Origin: an uncultured Syntrophobacterales bacterium
GTDB taxonomy: Bacteria > Desulfobacterota > Syntrophia > Syntrophales > UBA5619
Length of the DNA: 55,944 nt
Direction of reading: 5' to 3'
Assembly: GCA_903928915.1 (NCBI GenBank)
Contig: CAIYSL010000053.1
Coordinates: forward strand, 1 to 55,944
In this document: in pieces, positions 39,433 through 48,020 of the stretch
How the letters are laid out: each line of letters opens with the position of its first letter
Position numbering within the stretch: the first letter of the stretch is position 1
Notes under the pieces: generated by a model
What the model was told of the DNA's origin: nothing
The model's input: only the letters and a program-made list of their open reading frames with translations
The model's database searches: none
Made by a program: the position numbers and the translations under genes

Positions 39433-40449
39433 ATGAAACGGAAAGCACTGCTGGCGCTCGTTCTGGGGGTCTGCCTGACTGTACTCATGGCCGGTTTCGC
39501 GGCAGCCGCGGAGGAGAAGTGGCCTTCCCGGCCGATCACGATCTACATCGGTTTTGCCCCGGGCGGCGGGATGGACATGCTGGGGCGGATCCTGTCCGAA
39601 GAGATGAAAAAGACCATGGGCGTGGCCATGCCGGTCGTCAACATGACGGGCGCCAACTCGGTCGTGGCCATGAACCACGTGTACCAGCAGCCGAAGGACG
39701 GCTATAGCCTCTTCGGGATCAGCAGCGCGCTCTGCACCTTCCCGGCGACGGGGCTCTCGAAGTTGAGCTATAAAGAGTTCGGCATGATCGGCATCCTCTT
39801 CGGCAGTCTGCCTACCTTCAGCGTTCCGGCGGACTCGCCGATCAAAGACGGCAAGCAGTTGATCGAAGGGCTCAAGAAAGGCGGGCTGACCGGGTCGAAC
39901 AGCGGGATCGGCGGCATCTGGCATGTCCCCCAGATGATCGTTGTCAGCACCATCAAGGGGAGCTTCAAGGCCGTTCCCTACAACGGCGGCGCCCCGGCGG
40001 CCCTGGCGGCTGCCAAGAAGGAGGTCGACTTCGGCACGCACGACCTCTCCGAGGCCCTGACCCTGATCAAATCCAAGATGCTGCGGCCGCTGATCGTCTT
40101 CTCCGAAGAGCCCTTCGTGATGGAAGACGGTACCAAGATTCCGCCGATCACCGACTTCGTCCCGGAGATGAAGGGCAAGGTCGCCGCCGGCATGGGCTGG
40201 CGCGCCCTGGGGTACCCCAAGGGCATTCCCCAGGACCGGGTGGACAAGCTGATCGCCTCCTTCAAGACCGCGGTGGCCAGCACTGCGGTGAAGGAGTTCA
40301 GCAAGAAGAACCTGCTGCCGATCATCGGCACAACGGGCGCGGAAGCCGACAAGATGTTCGAGATCGGCACGCGAACCCAGAGCTGGATCCTGTACGATAT
40401 CAAGGAGGCGAAGAGCAACCCCCAGGATCTGGGCATCCCGAGGCCGTAA
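39433..40449 (+). CDS. tctC: Tripartite tricarboxylate transporter substrate-binding protein (Bug/TctC family)
   Basis: 338-residue periplasmic binding protein. The signal peptide is about 1-25 (KALLALVLGVCLTVLMAGFAAA). WPSRPITIYIGFAPGGGMDMLGRILSEEM is the family opening with the ligand-clasping loop, followed by VVNMTGANSVVAMNHVYQQPKDGYSL and VPYNGGAPAALAAAKKEVDFG. Bug proteins bind small carboxylates such as citrate, aromatic acids or amino acids. AAGGAGAATGCG precedes ATG 39433. It heads the tctCBA operon. The ligand is unknown; the linked catabolic genes suggest an organic acid. Confidence 0.94.
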   Translation: MKRKALLALVLGVCLTVLMAGFAAAAEEKWPSRPITIYIGFAPGGGMDMLGRILSEEMKKTMGVAMPVVNMTGANSVVAMNHVYQQPKDGYSLFGISSALCTFPATGLSKLSYKEFGMIGILFGSLPTFSVPADSPIKDGKQLIEGLKKGGLTGSNSGIGGIWHVPQMIVVSTIKGSFKAVPYNGGAPAALAAAKKEVDFGTHDLSEALTLIKSKMLRPLIVFSEEPFVMEDGTKIPPITDFVPEMKGKVAAGMGWRALGYPKGIPQDRVDKLIASFKTAVASTAVKEFSKKNLLPIIGTTGAEADKMFEIGTRTQSWILYDIKEAKSNPQDLGIPRP

Positions 40450-40468
40450 CGGTAAGGAGCGATATCCC

Positions 40469-40942
40469 ATGGCAGCTTCGGATCGGGACGTACGGCTGGG
40501 ATTCTGTACGATGGGTATCGGCCTGTACACCGGCTGGGCGTCGTTCACGATGCCCAGCCGGGGAGGGCTGATCGAGAGCCCGGGGATCTTCCCCGGGCTG
40601 ATGGGTCTGCTGTTGATCCTTTTCGGCGCGATCCTGATCGCCCAGGCCTGGAGAAAAGGCGGACGGCTCCGTCCGTCGACGGTGTTCGGATCGATCGGCG
40701 CGATCGCCCGATCGCCGGAACACCGCCCGGTCCTGATGGGGATCATCCTGCCGGCTGTCTATGTCTTTGTCGGCATCCCGCTCATCGGCTTCTACCTATC
40801 GAGCGCCCTGTTCATGGCCGTCATGTTCTGGCTGTTCGTGCGAAGCTGGCGGAAATGGATGCTGTTCTTGCCCATTTCCCTGGGCATAACCGGGATCCTG
40901 TATCTCACCTTCAACAAGTTGTTCCAGTTGCAGATCTGGTAA
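40469..40942 (+). CDS. tctB: TTT transporter small membrane subunit (TctB)
   Basis: 157 residues with four hydrophobic helices, including YTGWASFTM, GIFPGLMGLLLILFGAILIAQAWRK and LPAVYVFVGIPLIGFYLSSALFMAVMF. The layout (ESPGIFPGLMG after TM1) is typical of TctB. It lies between tctC and tctA with short gaps (19 and 25 bases). GTAAGGAGCGAT precedes ATG 40469. It forms the membrane complex with TctA and uses the ion gradient; no ATPase is needed. Confidence 0.9.
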   Translation: MAASDRDVRLGFCTMGIGLYTGWASFTMPSRGGLIESPGIFPGLMGLLLILFGAILIAQAWRKGGRLRPSTVFGSIGAIARSPEHRPVLMGIILPAVYVFVGIPLIGFYLSSALFMAVMFWLFVRSWRKWMLFLPISLGITGILYLTFNKLFQLQIW

Positions 40943-40967
40943 GCATCACGCGGGGGTATTTCACATC

Positions 40968-42491
40968 ATGGATTGGCTCGGCATGATCGCGGGACTGGGG
41001 AAGGCCTTCGTCGACCTCTCCACCCCGTACGGATATTGGCTGATTACGATCGGGTGCGCCGTGGGGATCCTGGGAGGGGCGCTGCCCGGTGTCTCCACGA
41101 CGATGACCGTGGCCCTGCTGGCGGTGATGACCTACACGATGGACCCCCTCTGGTCGATCATCCTGCTCTCCGCCTGTCAGCTCGGCGGGACCTACGGCGG
41201 CTCCATCTCCGCCACGGTCCTGAACATCCCGGGCACCCCCGCCTCGGCGCCGACGGCGATCGAGGGGTACGCGCTGACGAAGCGGGGCGAAGCCGAAGTG
41301 GCCCTGGGGATCAACGTCTTCACCAGCTTCATGGGAAACAACCTGGGGCTGGTCATGCTTCTCGTCAGCATGCCCTTTTTCGTGAAGCTGTCGATGATGT
41401 TCGGCCCCTGGGAGATGTTCTGGTTCGGCATCTTCGGGGTGTTCATCGCCGCCAACCTGTCCGAGGGGGACACGATCAAGGGGTTGATCGCCGCGACGCT
41501 CGGGCTCGTCATCTCCTGTATCGGGATCGACCCGATCGACGGCTCCCCCCGGTTTGCCTACGGCAGCACCTACCTGATCGCGGGGATCCCCCTGATCCCG
41601 GCGATGATCGGCCTGTACGGGTTCACCGAGGTGTTCGAGGGGCTCACCGACGTCAGGGTGCAGAGCTTTCCCCTGCGGAAAACTTCGCTGATCGGGGCCG
41701 CGCGGATGTGGTGGAAGTACCGCTGGCTTTCCCTGCGGACCTCCGTTCTGGGGTACATCATCGGCGTGGCCCCGGGGATCGGCGCCAACGTTTCCTGCTG
41801 GGTGGGGTATGACCACGCCCGGAGTATGAGCAAGGAGCCCGAGAAATTCGGCCACGGCAGCATCGAAGGGCTGGTCGGGACCGAGAGCTGCAACATGGCC
41901 AACGTGCCGGGCGCGTACGCCCCGGTCCTCTCCCTGGGGGTGCCCGGGGACGCGCCGACGGCCATCATGCTGGGGATCCTGATGCTCCACGGCATCAGGC
42001 CGGGCCCCACCTTCATGATCACGAACCCCGAGTGGCTGTACCAGATCGTCGTCGCCCTGTTCATCTCCGGAATACTGTTCGTCGTCATCGGCACCTACGC
42101 GGGCAAAGGGCTGGTGCGGCTGTTCGTCAGTACCCCCCGGACCGCGATGGCCGCGATCGTGGGTGTTCTCTGCGCGATGGGCGCCTACGCCGCCAACACC
42201 AACATTCTGGACATCTACGCGGCCTTTGCCTTCGGTGTCCTGGGGATCGTTATGAACCGGCTGAAGATGCCGGTTTCGCCGCTGGTCCTGGGGCTGATCC
42301 TCGGGGCCGACCTGCTCGACGTGGAGTTCCGCAAGGCCCTGCTGGCGGGCAAAGGCTCCCTCGCCCCCTTCTTCACCCGGGGGGTGAGTCTGGTGCTCAT
42401 CGCCTTTATCGCAGTCGTCCTGTTCTTCCAGTATGGGTATCCCAAGCTCAAGGGCAGCCGGAAGAAGGATCGCGCAGTCATCCTGAAATGA
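40968..42491 (+). CDS. tctA: TTT transporter large membrane subunit (TctA)
   Basis: 507 residues with about 12 hydrophobic helices. GILGGALPGVSTTMTVALLAVMTY and SISATVLNIPGTPASAPTAIEGYALTKRGEAEVAL carry the conserved Pro-Gly motifs of TctA. A second inverted half has GVAPGIGANVSCWVGYDHARSMSKEPEKFGHG and VLSLGVPGDAPTAIMLGILMLHG. It is the channel-forming subunit that moves the acid delivered by TctC. It ends 34 bases before a strong intrinsic terminator. Confidence 0.95.
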   Translation: MDWLGMIAGLGKAFVDLSTPYGYWLITIGCAVGILGGALPGVSTTMTVALLAVMTYTMDPLWSIILLSACQLGGTYGGSISATVLNIPGTPASAPTAIEGYALTKRGEAEVALGINVFTSFMGNNLGLVMLLVSMPFFVKLSMMFGPWEMFWFGIFGVFIAANLSEGDTIKGLIAATLGLVISCIGIDPIDGSPRFAYGSTYLIAGIPLIPAMIGLYGFTEVFEGLTDVRVQSFPLRKTSLIGAARMWWKYRWLSLRTSVLGYIIGVAPGIGANVSCWVGYDHARSMSKEPEKFGHGSIEGLVGTESCNMANVPGAYAPVLSLGVPGDAPTAIMLGILMLHGIRPGPTFMITNPEWLYQIVVALFISGILFVVIGTYAGKGLVRLFVSTPRTAMAAIVGVLCAMGAYAANTNILDIYAAFAFGVLGIVMNRLKMPVSPLVLGLILGADLLDVEFRKALLAGKGSLAPFFTRGVSLVLIAFIAVVLFFQYGYPKLKGSRKKDRAVILK

Positions 42492-42524
42492 CCGGAGCCG
42501 CAGGGGCTCCCTCGGGTATCACCC

Positions 42525-42554
42525 GCACCGCGGCCCAGCTGCGGTGCCTTTTTT
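42525..42554 (+). terminator. Rho-independent terminator after tctCBA
   Basis: GCACCGC (42525-42531) pairs perfectly with GCGGTGC (42541-42547) around a 9-base loop and is followed by CC and six T (42549-42554). It separates tctA from the next gene, whose ribosome site (GAGGAAGG) begins only a few bases later. Confidence 0.88.
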
Positions 42555-42569
42555 GTTGAGGAAGGATCG

Positions 42570-43802
42570 ATGAAAGCAGAGATCATTGCAGTCGGAACGG
42601 AGCTCCTCCTGGGGCAGATCGTGGACACCAACTCGGCCTACATGGCGCAGCAGCTCACCACCATCGGCCTGGATCTGCATTTCAAGTCCACCGTCGGGGA
42701 CAACATGGATCGGATCAAAGCCACGCTGCGCAACGCGCTCAACCGCTCCGATTTCATAATCACCACCGGCGGGATCGGACCGACCCTCGACGACCTCACC
42801 CGCGAGGCGGTGGCCGAGGTCCTGGGGCGGGAACTGGTGTTCCATCCGGAGCTGTTCGCCCAGATCACCGATTTTTTCACCCGCCTGGGCAGGACGACGA
42901 GTCCGAACAACCGGAAGCAGGCCTTGATCCCCGCAGGGGCGATCCCGATCGAGAACCCCGTCGGGACCGCGCCGGGGTTCATCGCCGAGGCGAACGGCAA
43001 GGCGATCATCACCGTTCCCGGGGTGCCGCACGAGATGCGCTACTTCATGGAGCACAGCGTCCTTCCCTACCTGCGGGAGAAACTGGGAATCCGGGAGGTG
43101 ATCGTCTCGCGCGTGCTCAAACTCTTCGGGATCGGCGAGAGCATGGTGGACGAGCGGCTCAAGGACCTGATCGAAGAGGGGACCAACCCCACGATCGGGC
43201 TTCTGGCCCATACCCAGATCGGCGAGATCCACGTCCGCCTGACCGCCAAGGCCGACGAGCAGGCCCGCGCCGAGGCGCTGAACGCCGCCCTGGAGGCGCG
43301 GATCCGGGAGCGCCTCGGAGCGTTCATCTTCGGGGTCGACGAGGAGAGCTACGAAGGGGTGCTGAACGCGCTTCTGGGGACGTCGGGCCTGACGATCGCC
43401 ACGGCCGAAACCGCCTTCGGCTCCGCCGTGGCCCAGACGCTGAAGGCGATGGCGGGGCGCGAACGGTTCTTCCGTCTGGGGGTGACGGTCGTCGATCCGC
43501 AGACGGCCGCGCAGCTCTTGTCGGTTCCGCCGGCGCTGTGGCAGGAGGGCGCGGGGGTCAACGCCGGCCTGGCCAAGGCCCTGGCCGAGGCGGTGCGCCG
43601 TCTGGCGGGCGCCGACCTGGGGCTGGGGATAACCGGCTGCGCCAATGAAGCGAAAGGGCAGGACCACCAGATCTACATCGCCCTGGCTTCCGCGGAAAAA
43701 ACCGAGTGCAGCGAACAGCGGTGGCCCGCCCGGATGCGCTTCATCGAAAACCGGATGACCAAACAGGCCCTCGACCTGCTCAAGAAGCGCCTTTCGGCGT
43801 AG
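42570..43802 (+). CDS. cinA: CinA-family protein with degenerate C-terminal deamidase domain
   Basis: 410 residues. Residues 1-170 are the MoCF/COG1058 domain (AEIIAVGTELLLGQIVDTNSAYMAQQL, TTGGIGPTLDDLTREAVAEVLGREL), as in CinA/ADP-ribose pyrophosphatase proteins, followed by the middle KH-like part (GIGESMVDERLKDL). The C-terminal PncC-like region (about 260-405) should carry ESCTGG and a later S-x-TGIAGPGG motif. Here it reads ATAETAFGSAVAQTL and LGITGCANEAKGQ, so the nucleophile-containing motif is lost. NMN deamidation is therefore unlikely; the N-terminal pyrophosphatase may still work. GAGGAAGG precedes ATG 42570. Confidence 0.92.
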   Translation: MKAEIIAVGTELLLGQIVDTNSAYMAQQLTTIGLDLHFKSTVGDNMDRIKATLRNALNRSDFIITTGGIGPTLDDLTREAVAEVLGRELVFHPELFAQITDFFTRLGRTTSPNNRKQALIPAGAIPIENPVGTAPGFIAEANGKAIITVPGVPHEMRYFMEHSVLPYLREKLGIREVIVSRVLKLFGIGESMVDERLKDLIEEGTNPTIGLLAHTQIGEIHVRLTAKADEQARAEALNAALEARIRERLGAFIFGVDEESYEGVLNALLGTSGLTIATAETAFGSAVAQTLKAMAGRERFFRLGVTVVDPQTAAQLLSVPPALWQEGAGVNAGLAKALAEAVRRLAGADLGLGITGCANEAKGQDHQIYIALASAEKTECSEQRWPARMRFIENRMTKQALDLLKKRLSA

Positions 43803-43832
43803 CCTCGCCTCGCCGATCCCACAGGACGAGGC

Positions 43833-45725
43833 CTATTTGACGATCAGCCGAAACGGCGGCGGAGGGGTGAATTCGCCCGGTCGAACCGTGACGGCCGCGG
43901 TATAGGGTTCGCAGCCGTCCGCACTGATCGACAGGCGGTACTCTCCGGCGGGAACGTCGAAGAAGGCGAATTGTTCCTTGTAGGCGAAATCCAGTGACGC
44001 GAGGAAGGTCTGCAGCACCTCCCGGTCGCTCATCCCGTCGGCGGGGCGGACCAGACGCGAGACCCCGGCCCCGTCGAGCTGGATGGAGCGGATCCTGACC
44101 TTTTCCGGCAATGCCGGGAGATACCCCCAATAACTGTCGTCGACGGATGCGGTTGCGGTGATCAGACCGGCCACCATGCCCTGGGGACGCAGGGCAAAGT
44201 CGACCTCGGTGATCTTGCCGGCCCGCACGGAAAGCGGGTGATTGGCCGGTTCGGTCTTGAACCCCAGCGCGCAGAGGCTGACCCGGTAATCGCCCGGCGC
44301 GACCGCCCCCGTCTCCTGCCGAGTCAGGGAGGGATCCACCCTGAGCTGCGTCTCCGGTGCATCGCCGTCAGCGGGAACGAGGACGAAGGCCATCTGCGAC
44401 GGGATGCCGACACCGGCGGGCAGAAACCGGTGCCGGATATCCACGTACCCCTGGGTCGCGGCCAGGCTCTTCTTCAGGTTTTCCTCCGTGGCCGCGACAA
44501 TGGCCTTATACTGGGAGATCACCTCGGCGCTGCTGAGGATGCCGGTGTGGTCCTCGTTGAATCCGATCACCTTGAGGGCATCCGCCTGGGCCCGCGGGTC
44601 GAGCATGCTTTCCAGGGTGACGGTGTTGTCGTTGTTCTGCCGGAAGAGGCCTCCCCCGCCCTTGTGGCCGAAGAACAGGTAATAGCGCATCTGCCGGGGG
44701 AGTTTCCGGGCGAACACGGAGCGGATGAATTCGCTGTCGGGCTCCATGTCCTTCCAGCTCGGAATCACGGCGGGCGAATGGGTGACGCCGGTCTTGGCCC
44801 GCGGCTCCCCGCCCCAGGGGGTCGAGAGGGATACGAAGAGCTTCACGGCGCGGTTGTGCTGGTCCGGCTCGATCAGGGCGGACCGGGCAATCAACCCTCC
44901 CATGCTGTGGGCCACCACATACAGCCGTTCGAAGGCATACCGCTGCTCCAGGTCGTACAGTTTCTTGCGCAGGAAGAGCGACAGGGTGCTCAGCCGGGCG
45001 CCGGAGGGATACGCAAAGATCCAGGGCTGGTAGCGGGAGCGGTCCATGACCGTGAGGAACTGCCGCCAGTCCTGCGGAGACCCTGCGGCGCCGTGCACCA
45101 GCAGAACGGGTATTTTCGTGCGGTCGTACGGTTCAAGGAAGTAGATGTTGGCGCCGGCGAGTTTGAACTGCTCCAGGGGCGCCCAGAATCCCCGTTCGCC
45201 CCGCGCGGCCGAGAAGGCCGGGTCGTCCAGGTCCGCGATGGCGCCGGCCGAGGTCGCGGGTTTTCTCTTCCCCTCGGAATAGGCCAGCAGCGCACCGGCC
45301 AGCGACGGGGCGGGTTGCGCAGGGGTGTCGTAAAGCTCGATATCCATCCCCCACAGCACGCCGCCCGCCTGGGGGGAGACCTGGTTCGCCCTGCCGTAGT
45401 GTCCCGCCCGCTCCCCGGGCTCGTACCGCAGATTGTCATTGGCATCCTCGAAGGCGAAGATGCGGTACCGGCCGTCCCGGACGAGCAGTTCGTACGGGCC
45501 CGGCGCGGACAACAGGGCATAATCCCCGATGACGACGGTCTGTCCCTCCGTCGCGTACGCGACGACGACGACGGGTTTTTTTACCGGGGCCTTGCTGATG
45601 ATTTCGCCGAACAGGAGGCAGGAGTCTTTCGAAAACTGCACGTCCTTTTTCAACTGGACCAATGCGCAGCCTGCCAGCAGGCACAAAGCCAGAACGATAA
45701 GGAATGGACCGTACGATCTGCGCAT
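43833..45725 (-). CDS. Lipoprotein with alpha/beta-hydrolase (PGAP1/lipase-like) domain
   Basis: 630 residues. MRRSYGPFLIVLALCLLAGC is a lipoprotein signal with acylated Cys20. Residues about 200-440 hold a serine hydrolase: oxyanion line VLLVHGAAGSPQDW (211 onward), nucleophile Ser274 in VVAHSMGGLIARSAL, then LSTPWGGEPRAK, as in PGAP1-like or triacylglycerol lipases, with a likely His in FNEDHTG. The part before it (40-140) and two C-terminal segments (PETQLRVDPSL... and FFDVPAGEYRLSISADG) look like small beta sandwich carbohydrate-binding or peptidase-associated domains. It would be anchored in a membrane facing the periplasm or surface. It is convergent with cinA. Substrate unknown. Confidence 0.88.
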   Translation of the reverse strand: MRRSYGPFLIVLALCLLAGCALVQLKKDVQFSKDSCLLFGEIISKAPVKKPVVVVAYATEGQTVVIGDYALLSAPGPYELLVRDGRYRIFAFEDANDNLRYEPGERAGHYGRANQVSPQAGGVLWGMDIELYDTPAQPAPSLAGALLAYSEGKRKPATSAGAIADLDDPAFSAARGERGFWAPLEQFKLAGANIYFLEPYDRTKIPVLLVHGAAGSPQDWRQFLTVMDRSRYQPWIFAYPSGARLSTLSLFLRKKLYDLEQRYAFERLYVVAHSMGGLIARSALIEPDQHNRAVKLFVSLSTPWGGEPRAKTGVTHSPAVIPSWKDMEPDSEFIRSVFARKLPRQMRYYLFFGHKGGGGLFRQNNDNTVTLESMLDPRAQADALKVIGFNEDHTGILSSAEVISQYKAIVAATEENLKKSLAATQGYVDIRHRFLPAGVGIPSQMAFVLVPADGDAPETQLRVDPSLTRQETGAVAPGDYRVSLCALGFKTEPANHPLSVRAGKITEVDFALRPQGMVAGLITATASVDDSYWGYLPALPEKVRIRSIQLDGAGVSRLVRPADGMSDREVLQTFLASLDFAYKEQFAFFDVPAGEYRLSISADGCEPYTAAVTVRPGEFTPPPPFRLIVK

Positions 45726-45867
45726 GAGCTGTCCCCGCGTTTTGTCGTGCCGGGCGGGCGGCCCCGGTTTTTCCGCTGCCGCAGGTTGATTTGCGTCTCC
45801 CCGCAGGGGTGAGTATCGCACAAAACCGGCAAAGAGAACAGGGCCGATTCCGGATGGGCTAATTCGC

Positions 45868-45896
45868 TTGACAGGCCCGGACCATCTCCATATACT
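45868..45896 (+). promoter_or_regulatory. Strong sigma-70 promoter for the cupin operon
   Basis: TTGACA (45868-45873) and TATACT (45891-45896) with a 17-base spacer, near consensus. The start would be about 45903, leaving a 113-base leader before ATG 46016. It likely drives the four genes to 48905. Confidence 0.75.
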
Positions 45897-46015
45897 CGCT
45901 CTCTAAACCGCGGTCGGCCGGGGGCCGCCCCCGCAGGCCCCGGCTCTTCCTTGCCGCTTTGTTCCGGCCCGCGGCTGGATGGCAGCGAGGCACAAAACAG
46001 AAGGAGAAGCGTGAA

Positions 46016-46414
46016 ATGACCAAGAAGAAGTATGTTGTGCCGCTCAAGGATGCGATCTCGGGGGTCCTGCACGGCCGTGCGGGTACCTTCCGCATCCTGA
46101 TCGATGAAGAGACGAGCGGGGCGAAGCATTTTTCCCTGCTCGTCAATACGATGACGGCGGGAAACGTGGGCGATACGCACAAGCACGACGTGGAGCACTG
46201 CTGGTACATCCTCTCCGGAACGGGCAGGATGATCATCGGCGACGAATCGTTCCCCGTCGGACCCCAGATGGCGGTGTTCGCCCCGGCCGACGTGCTCCAT
46301 CAGATCATCGTCGACCCCGGCGAGGACCTGACCTACATCGTCGTCTACGCCCCCCCGGGACCGGAACAGAAGCTCAAGAACCTGGGCGAGCACGCCTTCG
46401 ATTCCCCGCGGTAA
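46016..46414 (+). CDS. Cupin-domain protein (first)
   Basis: 132-residue single cupin barrel. Motif 1 is THKHDVEHCWYILSGTGRMIIGDE (two His and a Glu) and motif 2 FAPADVLHQIIVD (His), a complete metal site. AGAAGGAGAAG precedes ATG 46016. Cupins act as isomerases, dioxygenases, decarboxylases or ligand-binding regulators, so the reaction cannot be read from motifs alone. It is the first gene of the operon with a second cupin, a racemase-like protein and a metal hydrolase. The C-terminal GPEQKLKNLGEHAF is not informative. Confidence 0.9.
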   Translation: MTKKKYVVPLKDAISGVLHGRAGTFRILIDEETSGAKHFSLLVNTMTAGNVGDTHKHDVEHCWYILSGTGRMIIGDESFPVGPQMAVFAPADVLHQIIVDPGEDLTYIVVYAPPGPEQKLKNLGEHAFDSPR

Positions 46415-46518
46415 GAAGACACTGGCGGTGGAGTTCGTCCGCTGCGCCCGTAACGCCTCCCGTTCGGGAGGGCCGCCCTCCGGGGCGGGTGCATTCAATC
46501 ACGAGTGAGGAGGAGAAC

Positions 46519-46992
46519 ATGGCTGAATACGTAAAGTTGAAGGATCTGTCGAAATTACTCGTCGTGCCGCCGCGGACGGGGCACTATTCCGACGTGGTAA
46601 CCGATACCGCCTACGAAAAGGGGCTGGCGATCAACTTCGGGATCAACGCGCAGGTCTGCGGGTCCAAGCGGATCGCCATGGGACGGACGATCATCCCGCC
46701 CCATACGGCCAACGAGCGGCACGTCCACCTGAACGCCGAGGCGGCCATGTACGTCATCCAGGGGACCATGGTCCTGATGATCGGGCCGGAGGCCAAGATC
46801 GTCAAGTGCCCCCCCGGGACCTTCGTGTTTGCCCCGGAGGGGGTGATCCACGGGGTGGCGAACGCCAGCCGGACCGAGGAGGTCGTCCTGGTTTTCGCCT
46901 ACGGCGGCGTTCCCGACAAGGAGGCCGCGCGGATCGTCTTCATCGAAGACGACAAGAGCGAGTATCCCCCTGCGGGGTGGGATGTGGAGTAG
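46519..46992 (+). CDS. Cupin-domain protein (second)
   Basis: 157-residue cupin. Motif 1 NERHVHLNAEAAMYVIQGTMVLMIG has the two His but Glu/Ala substitutions around the third ligand; motif 2 FVFAPEGVIHGVANAS keeps its His. It is similar in plan to the cupin 105 bases upstream but not a near copy. GAGGAGGAGAAC precedes ATG 46519. The paired cupins may form a two-step or hetero-oligomeric enzyme acting on the imported acid (inference). Confidence 0.9.
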   Translation: MAEYVKLKDLSKLLVVPPRTGHYSDVVTDTAYEKGLAINFGINAQVCGSKRIAMGRTIIPPHTANERHVHLNAEAAMYVIQGTMVLMIGPEAKIVKCPPGTFVFAPEGVIHGVANASRTEEVVLVFAYGGVPDKEAARIVFIEDDKSEYPPAGWDVE

Positions 46993-46998
46993 AGGATT

Positions 46999-47102
46999 TT
47001 CGGAAATCGCACTCCCTCCGCTCGCGGGGCATTTTTCGGCTCGAACAATGTCCAATGCTCGCGTGCGGGATACGATTTCCGAAGCATCCCGTAGCGGGAT
47101 GC
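46999..47102 (+). repeat. Structured intergenic element (nested inverted repeats)
   Basis: TTCGGAAATCG (46999-47009) pairs perfectly with CGATTTCCGAA (47073-47083), with partial pairing inside. It is followed at once by an 8-bp perfect hairpin GCATCCCG-TAG-CGGGATGC (47084-47102). Together it fills nearly the whole gap between the second cupin and the racemase gene in the operon. No T-run follows, so it is not a standard terminator; an RNA processing, stability or mobile repeat element is possible. Confidence 0.55.
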
Positions 47103-47123
47103 AATAGAGGGGAGTTCCGGCAC

Positions 47124-47996
47124 ATGGCTGAGTCGCAGAAGAAGTACCGGTTTTTGTTCATCCAGCCCTTCGAGCTGTCGAAAGGCGGGAAACTCGTCGA
47201 CAAGTACCACTCCGCCGAGCTGACCAAGGAGAAGCGCATGCGGATGGAGTACCTCAACATCCGCCATCTCCTGGAGGACGTGGAGTGGGATTTCCACGGG
47301 GGGCCGAAGCCGCCCTACGGCGACTGGGCCGTGGAGACCCGCGAGGAGTTCGCCCACGTGGCGGCCGCCCGGCTGCCGATCGTGCGCGAGGCCTGCAAGA
47401 GCGGCAGGTACAACGCCATCGTGCTTTTGGGCGGCGGCGAGCCGGGGTTCATCGAGTCGCGGGAGATCGCGCGGGGCTACGGCATCCCGGTCACCTCCTG
47501 CGCCTTTTCCCAGATGCACATCGCCACCATGCTGGGGAACAAATTCAGCGTCATCGATTTCACCGAGACGCACAACATGTTCTACTACGACCTCGTCGTC
47601 CGCCACCGCATGACCGAGCGGTGCGCCTCGATCAGGAACATCAACTTCTACCATGGCCGGCCCGGGTTCACCGACGAAAGCACGATCGATGAACAGCGCG
47701 ACAAGGCGCTCCGGGGCGAGCCCTCCGAGGCGGTCGAGCGGGCCCTCACCGAGGCGGTCGCGGCGATCGAGGAGGACGGCGCGGAGGTGATCACCTTCGG
47801 CTGCTCCGACGTCTTCTGGCTCCAGTCGTTCCTGCAGAAGCGCCTGGCGGCGCTGGGGTGGGAGCTGCCGGTCCTGGAGGGGTACAGTTCGGCCATCGCG
47901 CTGGCGAAGCTGTACGTCGACCTGGGTGTCGATGCCAGCGGGCTGATGTTCCCGGGCGAACGGCCGAAGCAGTGGCGGCGGAAGAAGGTCTTTTGA
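47124..47996 (+). CDS. Asp/Glu/hydantoin racemase-family protein
   Basis: 290 residues. RFLFIQPFELSKGGKL is the start of an Asp/Glu racemase-like fold. NAIVLLGGGEPGFIESREIARGYGIPVTSC holds the place of the first catalytic Cys but mostly lacks it, while EVITFGCSDVFWLQSFLQ gives the second Cys. ETHNMFYYDLVVRHRMTERCASIRNINF is in the middle. With one clear Cys the enzyme may be a racemase variant, decarboxylase (AMDase-like) or isomerase. ATG 47124 has GAGGGGAG upstream. It lies between a structured intergenic element and the DUF6282 gene, in one operon with the cupins. Confidence 0.78.
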   Translation: MAESQKKYRFLFIQPFELSKGGKLVDKYHSAELTKEKRMRMEYLNIRHLLEDVEWDFHGGPKPPYGDWAVETREEFAHVAAARLPIVREACKSGRYNAIVLLGGGEPGFIESREIARGYGIPVTSCAFSQMHIATMLGNKFSVIDFTETHNMFYYDLVVRHRMTERCASIRNINFYHGRPGFTDESTIDEQRDKALRGEPSEAVERALTEAVAAIEEDGAEVITFGCSDVFWLQSFLQKRLAALGWELPVLEGYSSAIALAKLYVDLGVDASGLMFPGERPKQWRRKKVF

Positions 47997-48020
47997 GAAC
48001 GATTGACAAGGAGAACGATC

